In this document: positions 8,769-17,089 of the stretch, in pieces | Numbering within the stretch: position 1 is the first letter of the stretch | Layout: every line of letters begins with the position of its first letter | Origin: an archaeon | GTDB lineage: Archaea; Thermoproteota; Thermoprotei_A; Marsarchaeales; Marsarchaeaceae | Reading direction: 5' to 3' | NCBI GenBank assembly: GCA_902812505.1 | Contig: CADDZQ010000004.1 | Location: 1-49,763, forward strand | DNA length: 49,763 bases | Notes under the pieces: model-generated | The model's input: only the letters and a program-made list of their open reading frames with translations | What the model was told of the DNA's origin: nothing | The model's database searches: none | Program-made: the position numbers and the translations under genes

Positions 8769-9299
8769 TCAAACCCCCCTCTTTTTATCCAGCATTTGCT
8801 TTAAGGCTTCAAGACACGTTGTGCAACAGGCGTAGTAGGTCCTTCTACCCCTCTTGTAAATATAAGGCTGCTCTAGTATCTGTTTCCCACACTTATCACA
8901 TATGAAAGGGATGGGTGAGCCAACCTTAGGTCTGTAGGCTTGCACGGCAACCATGTATTCGATGGGTCTACCCACACTCTCGAAAACTCTTTTCAGGTCC
9001 ATTAGACTTGAGGCTCTGAACACGGACAAATAGGTGCCATCCAGCAACTCGTAGGATTCAAGCGTCTCAGGCCTATTTTGAAACCTCGCGAAAACCCTGA
9101 ACCCACCAGTATAGTTTACCTCCACCGTGAACCTAGATATCACGCCCCGCCTAACCAGGGAGTCTATAACCCTCGACACAGTGGAGCGGCTTAAACCCAA
9201 CTCTTCGGCTAGTTTCGCCACCGGTGTGCGCGAGTCCTCATAAAGCCTATTGAGCACTCTGACTTCTATGTCCGAAAGATTCCTAGCAAAATCAATCAT
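8769..9299 (-). CDS. copT: CopT-like metal-responsive regulator (Lrp-type HTH plus TRASH domain)
   Basis: 176 residues. Residues 1-60 form an Lrp/AsnC-type winged helix (LSDIEVRVLNRLYEDS, then VAKLAEELGLSRSTVSRVID). The middle is a short sensor-like region. Residues about 132-170 form a TRASH metal-binding knuckle: FICDKCGKQ, about 20 residues, then YACCTTCLEAL (the C-x19-22-C-x3-C spacing). In Sulfolobus solfataricus CopT binds the copMA promoter and is released by copper. The same gene order (copT divergent from copM-copA) is present here, so copper control is a well-supported inference. The shared palindromic promoter at 9324-9352 is the likely operator. Confidence 0.9.
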   Translation of the reverse strand: MIDFARNLSDIEVRVLNRLYEDSRTPVAKLAEELGLSRSTVSRVIDSLVRRGVISRFTVEVNYTGGFRVFARFQNRPETLESYELLDGTYLSVFRASSLMDLKRVFESVGRPIEYMVAVQAYRPKVGSPIPFICDKCGKQILEQPYIYKRGRRTYYACCTTCLEALKQMLDKKRGV

Positions 9300-9323
9300 T
9301 TTAAAGCACTAATATATACAGTT

Positions 9324-9352
9324 TGACGCAAATAAGTCTTATTTCGATGTCA
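9324..9352. promoter_or_regulatory. Palindrome containing both TATA boxes of the divergent copT and copM-copA promoters
   Basis: The sequence holds AAATAAG (9330-9336), a single T, then CTTATTT (9338-9344), a perfect 7-bp inverted repeat. It is flanked by TGAC (9324-9327) and GTCA (9349-9352). The plus-strand box CTTATTT is centred 26 nt before the copM ATG (9367). The minus-strand box is centred about 26 nt before position 9307, giving copT an 8-nt leader. A regulator bound here would cover both promoters. The visible part is the palindrome and spacing; binding by CopT is inference. Confidence 0.7.
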
Positions 9353-9366
9353 GTTGTATATTATTT

Positions 9367-9528
9367 ATGATTGACCCAGTCTGCGGCATGCGTGTAGAGA
9401 AGGGTGACGTCAAGTCACTCTATAAGGGTAAGACCTACTACTTCTGTAGTAAGGGTTGCAAGACAAGGTTTGACCGTGACCCCGAGAAATACCTTAAAGG
9501 TGGACCTGAGGGGATGAATGATCCCTAG
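9367..9528 (+). CDS. copM: CopM-like small TRASH/YHS-domain copper protein
   Basis: A 53-residue protein. It has the YHS/TRASH signature DPVCGM at residues 3-8, then KTYYFCSKGCKTRF (about 22-35), giving C6-x20-C27-x3-C31, and ends with DPEKYL. Proteins of this size and motif sit between the regulator and CopA in Sulfolobus and are thought to be metallochaperones or copper sensors. The ATG is 26 nt after its TATA box (leaderless). The last 11 bases overlap the start of copA, so the two are translated from one transcript. Confidence 0.9.
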   Translation: MIDPVCGMRVEKGDVKSLYKGKTYYFCSKGCKTRFDRDPEKYLKGGPEGMNDP

Positions 9529-11827
9529 ATTAGAATCAAACACGAGTGGGGAGGATTCTGAGGAACTCAAAATAGTGGGTATGCACTGCGCCACGTGCAC
9601 CACGAGCGTGGAGCGAGCGCTACGCAAAGCTGGAGGCGTGATCAACGTCTCAGTCAGCTTGGCTTCGGAGGAGGCAATTGTGGAGCACAGGGGTACCCCC
9701 ACCTCCAAACTTGTAAGCGCGGTGAGGACAGCTGGATACGATGTTGTAACCTATATTGCGGCGTTCAAAGTCAAAACCATCAGCGCGGAGGAGCTCGGTA
9801 GGCTTGCCGCTAAGCTGGAGGCTCAGAAGGGTGTTGTTAGGGTTGAGGCGGACTATACTTCTGACACGTTAAGGGTGGAATACAACCCCCTCACAACTGG
9901 TCCAGACAAGCTCGAAGAGACACTCCGCGGCTGGGGTTTAGGCCCGACTCGGATAAGCGAGCAGCTTTCCGCGCCAGACGTGGTAGCAGCTTCTAGAACG
10001 CTTAGAGCATACTCTCTCAGGCTACTTGTGGGCGCTGTTTTCACATCGATTACACTGCTGGCCGCATACACAAACCAGCCACTACTCGCACTCATAGCGG
10101 CATCACCCGTACAGTTCTATAGTGGGTGGGTTTTCCATTTAGGTGCGCTTCGGGCTCTCCGTAACCGTGTCGGTAACATGGACACCCTAGTCTCACTCGC
10201 CTCTAACATCTCCTACTTCTATAGCTTGTATATGGCTGTTTTTAGGGATTCGGCTGGGTTCGTGGATGTGGCAGCACTCCTTGTAACATTCGTGCTCATC
10301 GGCAAAACGGTTGAGGTGTACACGAAGACGAGGATGCTTTCAGAGTTCGCATCCCCACTGCCCCAAGTGGCGGTGGTAATAAGGAACGGTAAGGAGCTCA
10401 AAGTGGACACCCGCACAATCGGTGTTGGAGACCTCGTGGTACTCAGCGCGGGTGACAAGGTCGTGGTTGACGGTGTCGTTGAGGATGGGCACGCCGAAGT
10501 GGACGAGTCGGTGATAACAGGTGAGTCGAAACCCGTGGTCAAAAGGAAGGGTGACCCAGTATTCTCTGGTTCCACCGTGATATCTGGGAGCCTAAGGGTG
10601 TATTCGACTAGGGTTGGCTCGAAGACGTATTTCGAACAGGTCACTGAGGCTGTGAGGAGGGCTCAGGCTACTAAGCTACCAGTTCAGAGGTTGGTGGACA
10701 GGGTTTCAGCTATCTTCACACCACTAATCCTAGCGGCCTCGGCTGCGACATTCTCAATCTGGCTGCTGGTGTTCCACTCATCGTTGGGCGCAGCGCTCAC
10801 CTACAGTGTAGCAGTGCTTGCGGCCGCCTGCCCCTGCGCCCTCGGTCTAGCTGCACCCATGGCCGTGAGCGTTGGCATTAGAAGGGCGTCCAAGATGGGT
10901 TTAGTGGTTAAGCGAGGTGAGGCATTCGAAGCGGCCCATGAAACAAGTGTAGTTGTTTTCGACAAGACGGGCACACTAACCGAGGACACATTTGAAGTTG
11001 AATCATACACTGAGCATATCAAAGGAGCGCTCGAGCTAGCCGCCTCCGTCGAGTCGAGGAGCCAGCACCCATACGCTCGAGCGCTCGTGAGCGCATTCGG
11101 CAAACGCTTCGAGCCAAGCGAATTCGACTCCTTCACAGGTGAAGGGGTAATGGGTGTGGTTGACGGCAAAACAATACTGGTTGGCTCGAAGAGATTCATT
11201 AAAAACAACATAGCCAAGCACGAGAACATGGATTTCCAAGGCGACGGAGCCTCCGTATATGTAGCGGTCAACGGGGAACTAGCTGCGATGGTTAAATTCA
11301 AACAGAAAATAAGACGCGAAGCAGCCAGTGTAGTCGAAGAACTCAAGGGGATGGGTATCCGCGTCGTAATGGTGACAGGCGACTCGGAGGCTGAGGCTAA
11401 AGCGGTCGCCGGCGAGCTTGGGATAAGCGAAGTGTACGCCGAGGTTAAACCCGAAGAGAAGGCCGAAATCGTCTCGAAACTCAGAGAAAAGGGTGTTGTG
11501 ATGTTCGTGGGGGACGGTGTGAACGACGCACAAGCGCTCACAAGCGCGGACGTAGGTGTAGCCATGGGTACCGAGGTTGCTAAGGCCGCGGCGGATATCG
11601 TGTTAAGCTCCAGCGACCTGAGAGGCATCATCCGACTAATCGAAGAATCTAGGAGGGTGTACGCGAAAATCAGGCAGAATTTGGCTTGGGCTTTTGGTTA
11701 CAACACCACCATACTGCCAGTGGCCGCAGGAATACTCGCACCCTACGGTCTAAGCCTCCAGCCGGAGTGGGCGGCGCTCGCAATGTCCTTAAGCAGCGTG
11801 CTTGTAACACTGTGGTCGAGGGTCTGA
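9518..11827 (+). CDS. copA: Cu+-exporting P1B-type ATPase
   Basis: 769 residues. The N-terminal HMA domain has GMHCATC (Cys about 28 and 31). A second ferredoxin-like domain (about 85-150) lacks the CxxC. The P1B signs follow: TGES, membrane metal site AACPCALGLAAP (CPC), DKTGTLT (phosphorylated Asp), SRSQHPYARAL (HP motif) and GDGVNDAQAL. Helix 7 keeps the Cu+-type N-x6-YN-x4-P. Helix 8 matches P-x6-M-x2-SS-x5-N except that the final Asn is Trp, and the chain ends four residues later. It exports Cu+ from the cytoplasm using ATP. It overlaps copM by 11 nt. Confidence 0.96.
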   Translation: MIPRLESNTSGEDSEELKIVGMHCATCTTSVERALRKAGGVINVSVSLASEEAIVEHRGTPTSKLVSAVRTAGYDVVTYIAAFKVKTISAEELGRLAAKLEAQKGVVRVEADYTSDTLRVEYNPLTTGPDKLEETLRGWGLGPTRISEQLSAPDVVAASRTLRAYSLRLLVGAVFTSITLLAAYTNQPLLALIAASPVQFYSGWVFHLGALRALRNRVGNMDTLVSLASNISYFYSLYMAVFRDSAGFVDVAALLVTFVLIGKTVEVYTKTRMLSEFASPLPQVAVVIRNGKELKVDTRTIGVGDLVVLSAGDKVVVDGVVEDGHAEVDESVITGESKPVVKRKGDPVFSGSTVISGSLRVYSTRVGSKTYFEQVTEAVRRAQATKLPVQRLVDRVSAIFTPLILAASAATFSIWLLVFHSSLGAALTYSVAVLAAACPCALGLAAPMAVSVGIRRASKMGLVVKRGEAFEAAHETSVVVFDKTGTLTEDTFEVESYTEHIKGALELAASVESRSQHPYARALVSAFGKRFEPSEFDSFTGEGVMGVVDGKTILVGSKRFIKNNIAKHENMDFQGDGASVYVAVNGELAAMVKFKQKIRREAASVVEELKGMGIRVVMVTGDSEAEAKAVAGELGISEVYAEVKPEEKAEIVSKLREKGVVMFVGDGVNDAQALTSADVGVAMGTEVAKAAADIVLSSSDLRGIIRLIEESRRVYAKIRQNLAWAFGYNTTILPVAAGILAPYGLSLQPEWAALAMSLSSVLVTLWSRV

Positions 11828-11874
11828 ACGCTGCAAAACGTTTTTCGTGTTCTGCACATATATGGTTAAAATTG

Positions 11875-12561
11875 GTGGAACACGTCTTAGTGGCTGACTT
11901 CAGGGAGAAAGACTCTTTACTAGTTAAACTACTTGTAGAGTTGGGTGTTGAACCAGTATTCGCTAATCTAAGCGTGGGCGACTACCTTGTATCCAACACA
12001 GTCGCCATCGAAAGAAAGACTCCAGCTGACCTAGTTTCAAGCATTCTCGACGGGCGGTTCTCCGACCAACTTGAGCGGTTAAAACAGGCGTACCTCCATA
12101 ACGTACTCCTCGTTACGGGTGGCCTAAGCGAGGCTTTAAGCAGGGCTCCAAACCCGGGCATAGTCTACTCGAGGCTGGCGCTCGCCTGTTTAAGCGGTAC
12201 TAGCATCGTTGTTTTAGACTCAGATTTGGAGGCGGCCCAATTTGTGAGGTGGCTTGTAAAGGAAGCGAAGAAGAGCTGGGAGGGGTTTGAGCCTATGATT
12301 AAAAGGAAACCGAAGAACCAGTCACTCTCAGAGCAGGTCTTCAATGTGCTCACAGCCATACCCTCAGTGGGTTCTAAGCGGGCTGAGAAACTAATGAAAG
12401 CATTTCCAAACCTACTCGCCGTGCTCCAAGCGCCAGAGGAGAAGCTGGCCTCACTCGTTGGCTCCACAGCTGCAAAACACATAAAGCGCGTCGCATACAC
12501 CCAAATATCCCCCGCGGAAAAGCACACCAAGCTCACAGACTATATCCATGAAAACGACTAA
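11875..12561 (+). CDS. xpf: XPF/Mus81-family structure-specific endonuclease, short archaeal type
   Basis: About 228 residues. The ERCC4 nuclease domain shows VADFREKDS, VGDYLVSNTVAIERKTPADLV (GD...ERK-x3-D metal site, residues about 38-58) and DGRFSDQLERL. The C-terminus carries a helix-hairpin-helix pair: AIPSVGSKRAEKLMKAF (about 155-172) and EKLASLVGSTAAKHI (about 180-195). There is no helicase part, as in the short crenarchaeal XPF that works with PCNA on 3'-flap and fork DNA. GTG at 11875 (or TTG at 11872) is chosen because the family starts just before VADFRE. A longer open frame from 11686 overlaps copA and reads as unstructured sequence. It lies 47 nt after copA. Confidence 0.93.
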   Translation: MEHVLVADFREKDSLLVKLLVELGVEPVFANLSVGDYLVSNTVAIERKTPADLVSSILDGRFSDQLERLKQAYLHNVLLVTGGLSEALSRAPNPGIVYSRLALACLSGTSIVVLDSDLEAAQFVRWLVKEAKKSWEGFEPMIKRKPKNQSLSEQVFNVLTAIPSVGSKRAEKLMKAFPNLLAVLQAPEEKLASLVGSTAAKHIKRVAYTQISPAEKHTKLTDYIHEND

Positions 12562-12656
12562 GAAAAGCTGGGTGTTGGTGCTCTCACTGAACGCTGACTG
12601 CAACACCCAATACACAACCTGGATAGGCTTATAGTTTCGTGCAGTATTTGTTAATT

Positions 12657-13841
12657 ATGTCAAGGTGGCTTAGTGAACTTGCGGCGAACGTGCCAGAGTA
12701 CAGTATAATGGAGATAGCTAAGTACGCGAGCGCCTACAGAGCCGAGGATATGGTTTACCTTAACATTGGTGAGCCAGACTTTGATACGCCTGGCTACATC
12801 CGTGAGAAGGCTATAGAAGCTATACAGTCAGGCAAAACCCATTATACCCCAGACTCCGGAATAATCGAGCTACGTGAGGCGATAGCTAAGAAACTCAGGT
12901 TGGAGAATAACCTCAACTATTCAGTGGATGATATAACTGTGGTGAGCGGGAGCCAAGAGGGTATCTCTGTTGTAACCCAAGCTCTTCTAAACCATGGAGA
13001 CGAGGTGATACTGAGCGACCCATACTACCCATCATACACACAGAACATATGGCTTCGAGGAGCCAAGCCCGTGTTCGTGCCACTAAGAGCGGAGAACGGC
13101 TTCCAGATGATGGCGGAAGACGTTGAAAAAGCGGTCACAGATAAGACCAAGGCAATAGTGATCGTTTCACCGAACAACCCCACGGGGGGTGTCCAGAGCT
13201 TAGAGCAACTCAAGGCAATTGCGGAGATAGCGATTAAACACGACCTCGTGGTTATATCTGATGAAATATATGAATACATCGTGTACGATGGGCAAACCCA
13301 TCACTCCATAGGCTGCCTCCCAGGCATGCTTGATAAAACAATCACCCAGAACGGTTTCAGCAAGTCATACGCCATGACCGGCTGGAGGATTGGCTACTTG
13401 GCTACACCTAGGGAGCTCACACCCAAAATCCAGGAAATCCACCGCGCTACCGTTATATGTCCACCCAGTGTGAGCCAGTACGCAGCCCTCGCCGCGATCA
13501 CAGGTCCACAGGATAGTGTTAGGCGGATGGTTGAAGAATTCTCTAGGAGGAGGGAGTTCATAGTGAAGAGGCTACGCGAAATACCACATGTGAACGTGGC
13601 CGCACCAAGCGGAGCTTTCTACGCCTTTCCAGACTTCAGCGCTTATACAAACGACGATAAAGCCCTAGCCAAGAACCTTATTAAACACGCCCACGTCGTG
13701 ACGGTGCATGGCTCTGGATTCGGGGAGCGCGGCAGGGGACACCTTAGAATAAGCTTTGCCGCCTCACTAAGCAAACTCGAAGAAGGACTTAACAGAATAG
13801 AGGACTACTTAAGAAAGAATTGGCCAGAAAAATTCACATAA
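12657..13841 (+). CDS. Class I/II pyridoxal-phosphate aminotransferase (aspartate aminotransferase-like)
   Basis: 394 residues, a fold-type I aminotransferase. Motifs: LNIGEPDFDTP (about 35-45), HYTPDSGIIELREAIA, SPNNPTGG (about 173-180), SDEIYEYIVYDG (Asp and Tyr contacting PLP), NGFSKSYAMTGWRIGYL (Schiff-base Lys about 234) and HLRISFA near the end (substrate Arg). The substrate pair is probably aspartate or another amino acid with 2-oxoglutarate, but the subgroup cannot be fixed by eye. The ATG at 12657 is preferred over GTG at 12639 because TATA box cttatag (12628-12634) is centred 26 nt before it. Confidence 0.94.
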   Translation: MSRWLSELAANVPEYSIMEIAKYASAYRAEDMVYLNIGEPDFDTPGYIREKAIEAIQSGKTHYTPDSGIIELREAIAKKLRLENNLNYSVDDITVVSGSQEGISVVTQALLNHGDEVILSDPYYPSYTQNIWLRGAKPVFVPLRAENGFQMMAEDVEKAVTDKTKAIVIVSPNNPTGGVQSLEQLKAIAEIAIKHDLVVISDEIYEYIVYDGQTHHSIGCLPGMLDKTITQNGFSKSYAMTGWRIGYLATPRELTPKIQEIHRATVICPPSVSQYAALAAITGPQDSVRRMVEEFSRRREFIVKRLREIPHVNVAAPSGAFYAFPDFSAYTNDDKALAKNLIKHAHVVTVHGSGFGERGRGHLRISFAASLSKLEEGLNRIEDYLRKNWPEKFT

Positions 13842-14293
13842 ACACTCACTTATTTAACTTTCACAATGAAACCATCCTGACACGCTTTATCAGAGTTATG
13901 AATAAGAGAATTTATGCTGACCCATCTAATGGTGGTAGCTACCCCAGCATGAATAGTATAACGACATGCTTCCATTATCGGTCTCGTTCCTTTTCGATGT
14001 AGAAAACGACGGCTTCCCTCCCACACACGTGGACTCCTCACTTCCCGCATTAAGGACCAGTGACACTGCTTCTAAGGCATCATCTAAACTTTATTATTTA
14101 CCCATCACAACCCTAGAAAGATAGACACTTTGACCTTATGAATCTGGGGAACTACGATTGTAAATACGGCTCAGATAGTTATTCCAGCTAGGATAGCGTT
14201 TAGGGTGTAACTCCTAACTCTGGTTTGTGCAATTCTGTGCACCCTTTGCAGTAGCCTATATGTCTTCGAGGTGATGGTCTCCGAGGTGTCGTT
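13842..14293. other. 452-bp stretch between convergent genes; nothing supported
   Basis: It lies between the 3' ends of the aminotransferase and the SDH protease. Open frames here are short and overlap on both strands without family motifs. No tRNA, clear hairpin or repeat was found. The size is large for a convergent gap, so a decayed gene or small RNA is possible but not visible. Confidence 0.5.
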
Positions 14294-15157
14294 CTATGTC
14301 TTCCCTCTCTCAGTTTTCGATGCAGGAATAACGGGTACGTACTCTACCCCAGGTCTTCTCCCACGTGTCTCCATCTTATATAGAGCCATAAGTTGGTAGA
14401 CCTCATTTGGAACGCTCGTGGACACCTTGAGCCCCATCTTCACGGCTTCATCAGCTGTTATAGGGTAGTCGTGTGTATACTTACCCCTCACAAGCTCTTC
14501 AACAACCGTTTGAATCACCCTCTCGTCATATTTTCCGCTCATGATTTTCCGCACAATGTTCTCAGTCTGCTCAACCGCCTTACTTGCCTGGTCATATAGG
14601 ATAAGCGTTCTATCATCAAGTTTTTCGGGTTTCTTATAGTCCACAACCTTCAAGATTGACACGGCAGGATAACTCTCGTTACCTTCAACAAACTGCGGGT
14701 CCACAGGACCTAGCACGGCATGAGGGTCCATCACTATTTCATCAGCTGCTAAGGCTATTAGCGTCCCCCCGCTCATAGCAAAGTGAGGCACAATAACCGT
14801 CTTCTTACCCTTATGGGCGGAAAGCGCGAACGCGATTTGAGAGGCCGCTAACGCTATCCCCCCAGGAGTATGCATGATTATGGTGATGGCGGCTTCATTC
14901 GGAGCTGTTCTTATCGCACGCAAAACATCCTCACTATCATCGATATCAATATAACGTGCAATGGGTATACCCAGAAAACTTACAACCTCCTGCCTATGAA
15001 TCAATGTTATAATTTGGGAGTCGAGCTTCTGCGCAAGCTGTGTTAACAGGCTCCTTCTAGACGCAGTGAGAAGCGCCCTCTGCAAAGCTGGAATCAAAAA
15101 CAAAAATACAAAAAAGATTATCCAGAAATTTGTTATAAGAAAGTCTAAGGAACTCAA
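14294..15157 (-). CDS. SDH-family ClpP-fold membrane serine protease
   Basis: 287 residues. An N-terminal membrane segment (about 8-26, NFWIIFFVFLFLIPALQRA) is followed by a ClpP/SppA-like fold: IITLIHRQE, IDIDDSEDVLRAIR, IIMHTPGGIALAASQIA (oxyanion loop), HFAMSGGTLIALAADEIVMD (catalytic Ser about 131 in SGGT) and AVLGPVDPQ. This is the Ser-Asp-His ClpP-fold family common in archaea (Pfam SDH_sah type). The substrate is unknown; by analogy with signal-peptide peptidases, membrane or signal peptides are plausible. The usual family length is about 280-290, so the gene looks complete. Confidence 0.9.
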   Translation of the reverse strand: MSSLDFLITNFWIIFFVFLFLIPALQRALLTASRRSLLTQLAQKLDSQIITLIHRQEVVSFLGIPIARYIDIDDSEDVLRAIRTAPNEAAITIIMHTPGGIALAASQIAFALSAHKGKKTVIVPHFAMSGGTLIALAADEIVMDPHAVLGPVDPQFVEGNESYPAVSILKVVDYKKPEKLDDRTLILYDQASKAVEQTENIVRKIMSGKYDERVIQTVVEELVRGKYTHDYPITADEAVKMGLKVSTSVPNEVYQLMALYKMETRGRRPGVEYVPVIPASKTERGKT

Positions 15158-15484
15158 GCTAAAGCTTACACAGTTATGTAAACTTAAACTTTTCTATACA
15201 AGATAGGCGGAGTCTGGATAAATGATCGGCGAGGGTGAAACCCTATCGTGTTTAGTGGAATTCTAAAATTCACCTTAGAGTAGATACATATGTTCTCCAA
15301 ACAATATTAAGCGCAAGGAACTTTGAGGTACAAGAGCCCATACATGGTGAGTGTATGACTCGCTTAATGATAGTCTTGGTATGGTGCAAGTGCTTAGTAT
15401 TTAATTTTATCGTAAATTCTATGAGGATTAATTCTACGAAATATTAAAATATTACATATTAATAGTTACTAAAATGATATTGAC
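15158..15484. other. 327-bp divergent intergenic region with a short hairpin
   Basis: It lies between the divergent protease and KaiC-like genes. Positions about 15230-15248 can fold as GGGT/ACCC with a GAA loop, extended by CGA/TCG over a two-base bulge. The 3' part (15420-15484) is very AT-rich and holds the promoter of the next gene: a TATA-like tacatattaa (15453-15462) is centred about 26 nt before the TTG start at 15485. Confidence 0.5.
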
Positions 15485-16861
15485 TTGGAAAATAGCGCTC
15501 TTCAACCAAACATGGTGGATGAGTTGGCTGACTATTTGCGTCAAGGGGGCAGAACGCTCCTAATAAAGGGTCTGCCGGGCTCTGGGAAGACGACACTCGC
15601 TTTACACTTATTGAATACGGTTGGAGAAGGTCGGGGGATATATTTTTCGTCGAGGGTTTCAGATGAATCGATGAGGAAACAGTTCGTGGATATTCATCGG
15701 GTTCTGAGTGAGAAGAATTTCATCGATACCAGACTCGATTTAGCGGAGAATTTTCTGGGCCAAGTTTTTGAATCAATCAGGAAGAAGCCACCCATAGTTG
15801 TTCTGGACAGCTGGGATGCGTACGCTAAGAAGATGAGTGAAATTGAAAGGCTTAAAACCGAGGAGGTTTTAATAACACTCGCCACATCCTCGGAGTCAAG
15901 CCTAGTGTTTGTCGGTGAGAGCATTGAGCACACAAACCTCGACTTTCTCGTCGACGCAATCGTCGAGATGAAGACGATGGAGCTTGACGGTAGACTCGTA
16001 CGGGAAATGATCACCCACAAGCTAAGAGGAAAACCAATATGGAGAAACCATGAAGTGATAAGCCTCCACAACGCAAAGATGCACACAATGGATGTGTATA
16101 GACGCCCAGACTTCACAAAATCACGCATCACACTAGCAGAGGAGGATGAGGATGTTTTCTCTCTGGGCACCAGCCAGCTCAATCAACTCTTCGGGGGTGT
16201 GAGGAGGGGTTCGATGTTCTTAATCGAGTTATCCGCCGACGCACCCTTTGAACTAGCGGAATCCATAGGTATGGGGTGTGTTTTAAACCAGCTAGCACGC
16301 GAAAGGCGCGCCATAATAGTGCCCCCAAGCGGAGTTGACCCCATCCTCTTCCTACGTAAATATGAGTCCGTTATGCCGTGGTCAAACCTCACAGAGAGGG
16401 TTAGGATGATAGTGTTCGAACAGCTACACGGCCTAGTAGTACCAGAAAAGGACTCTGAAGATTCAGTGGTAAGGCAGCTCACCACGGACGACCCACAGCA
16501 ACTCATGGCCAGCATATTTAGGGTGTGGGGAGGAGCCAAAAAGAGGTCTAAAGACGGTGGTGTCATAGGTTTCATCGATATGAGCCAGTTTGAGACAACG
16601 TTCGCAACGAAAATGGATTATCTAACAGAGCTCACCGCGATAAGCATATCCAGACTATCACTTCTAAGAGATTCAATAATCTTTGTCACCAGTGAGGGGT
16701 CAGCCCTCAAACAAAAGATACAACCTGTCAGCGACGTGCACGTAAAGATAACAATGAAACACGGTGTCGGCCTACTGTATGGTGTAAAGCCACACACAGT
16801 TGTCTACGGGTTAAACCAATCCGAAAACCCGGTTCAACCCGTCATAACACCCATAATATAG
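15485..16861 (+). CDS. KaiC/GvpD-like RecA-superfamily ATPase with one intact and one degenerate domain
   Basis: 458 residues, two RecA-like halves. The N-terminal half has Walker A LPGSGKTT (about 30-37) and Walker B PPIVVLDSWDAY (about 99-110). The second half begins near residue 228 with SLGTSQLNQLFGGVRRGSMFLIE, the usual KaiC lead-in, but the P-loop position reads LSADAPFEL and cannot be a Walker A. Two-domain proteins of this kind include KaiC and the gas-vesicle protein GvpD; in non-gas-vesicle archaea their targets are unknown. No gas vesicle genes are present in the window. The start is TTG, supported by a TATA box at the leaderless distance. The chain ends with a Pro-rich tail. Confidence 0.82.
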   Translation: MENSALQPNMVDELADYLRQGGRTLLIKGLPGSGKTTLALHLLNTVGEGRGIYFSSRVSDESMRKQFVDIHRVLSEKNFIDTRLDLAENFLGQVFESIRKKPPIVVLDSWDAYAKKMSEIERLKTEEVLITLATSSESSLVFVGESIEHTNLDFLVDAIVEMKTMELDGRLVREMITHKLRGKPIWRNHEVISLHNAKMHTMDVYRRPDFTKSRITLAEEDEDVFSLGTSQLNQLFGGVRRGSMFLIELSADAPFELAESIGMGCVLNQLARERRAIIVPPSGVDPILFLRKYESVMPWSNLTERVRMIVFEQLHGLVVPEKDSEDSVVRQLTTDDPQQLMASIFRVWGGAKKRSKDGGVIGFIDMSQFETTFATKMDYLTELTAISISRLSLLRDSIIFVTSEGSALKQKIQPVSDVHVKITMKHGVGLLYGVKPHTVVYGLNQSENPVQPVITPII

Positions 16862-16981
16862 GCAGCAGCAGAAATTCAAGGCTCATATAGAACACTTGTG
16901 GGCAACGTGTGCGGTTTAGCGCTGGTTTGCTCTGAGGACGCACGGCAAAGTGCCTGTTATCAGGGTAATCTCTGCGAGGAT

Positions 16982-17043
16982 GTTGTCCGGATAACCATTT
17001 CCAACGCTTGTAAACCATGTCTACCACCCTAATCCGGACATGG
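16982..17043 (+). repeat. Palindromic repeat element, copy C (diverged)
   Basis: A 62-bp element with terminal inverted repeats TGTCCGGAT (from 16985) and ATCCGGACA (to 17040), 9 bp perfect. It shares with copies A and B the outer block GTCCGGATAA-C-TTTCC and the inner block CACCC-CTAATC-GGACA, while the centre differs. It ends 20 nt before the TATA box (cttataga, 17063-17070) of the FAU-1 gene. Confidence 0.85.
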
Positions 17044-17089
17044 TCTCTGTGAGACCGAAACACTTATAGAACAACTTTTTTTGTTCTAT

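Noticed and set aside
10219-11631. Long minus-strand frames (141 and 276 codons) inside copA
   Set aside because: They are mirror frames of copA with Ser/Thr-rich, motif-free translations, as expected opposite a gene of this codon bias.
11686-11874. Longer N-terminus for the XPF nuclease
   Set aside because: It would overlap copA by about 140 bp, and the added residues show no domain character; the family begins just before VADFRE.
14170-14293. Open in-frame extension of about 38 codons after the TAG stop of the SDH protease, suggesting stop-codon readthrough
   Set aside because: A 38-codon open stretch is likely by chance, and the 287-residue protein already has the usual family length. 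There is no sign of pyrrolysine genes in the window.
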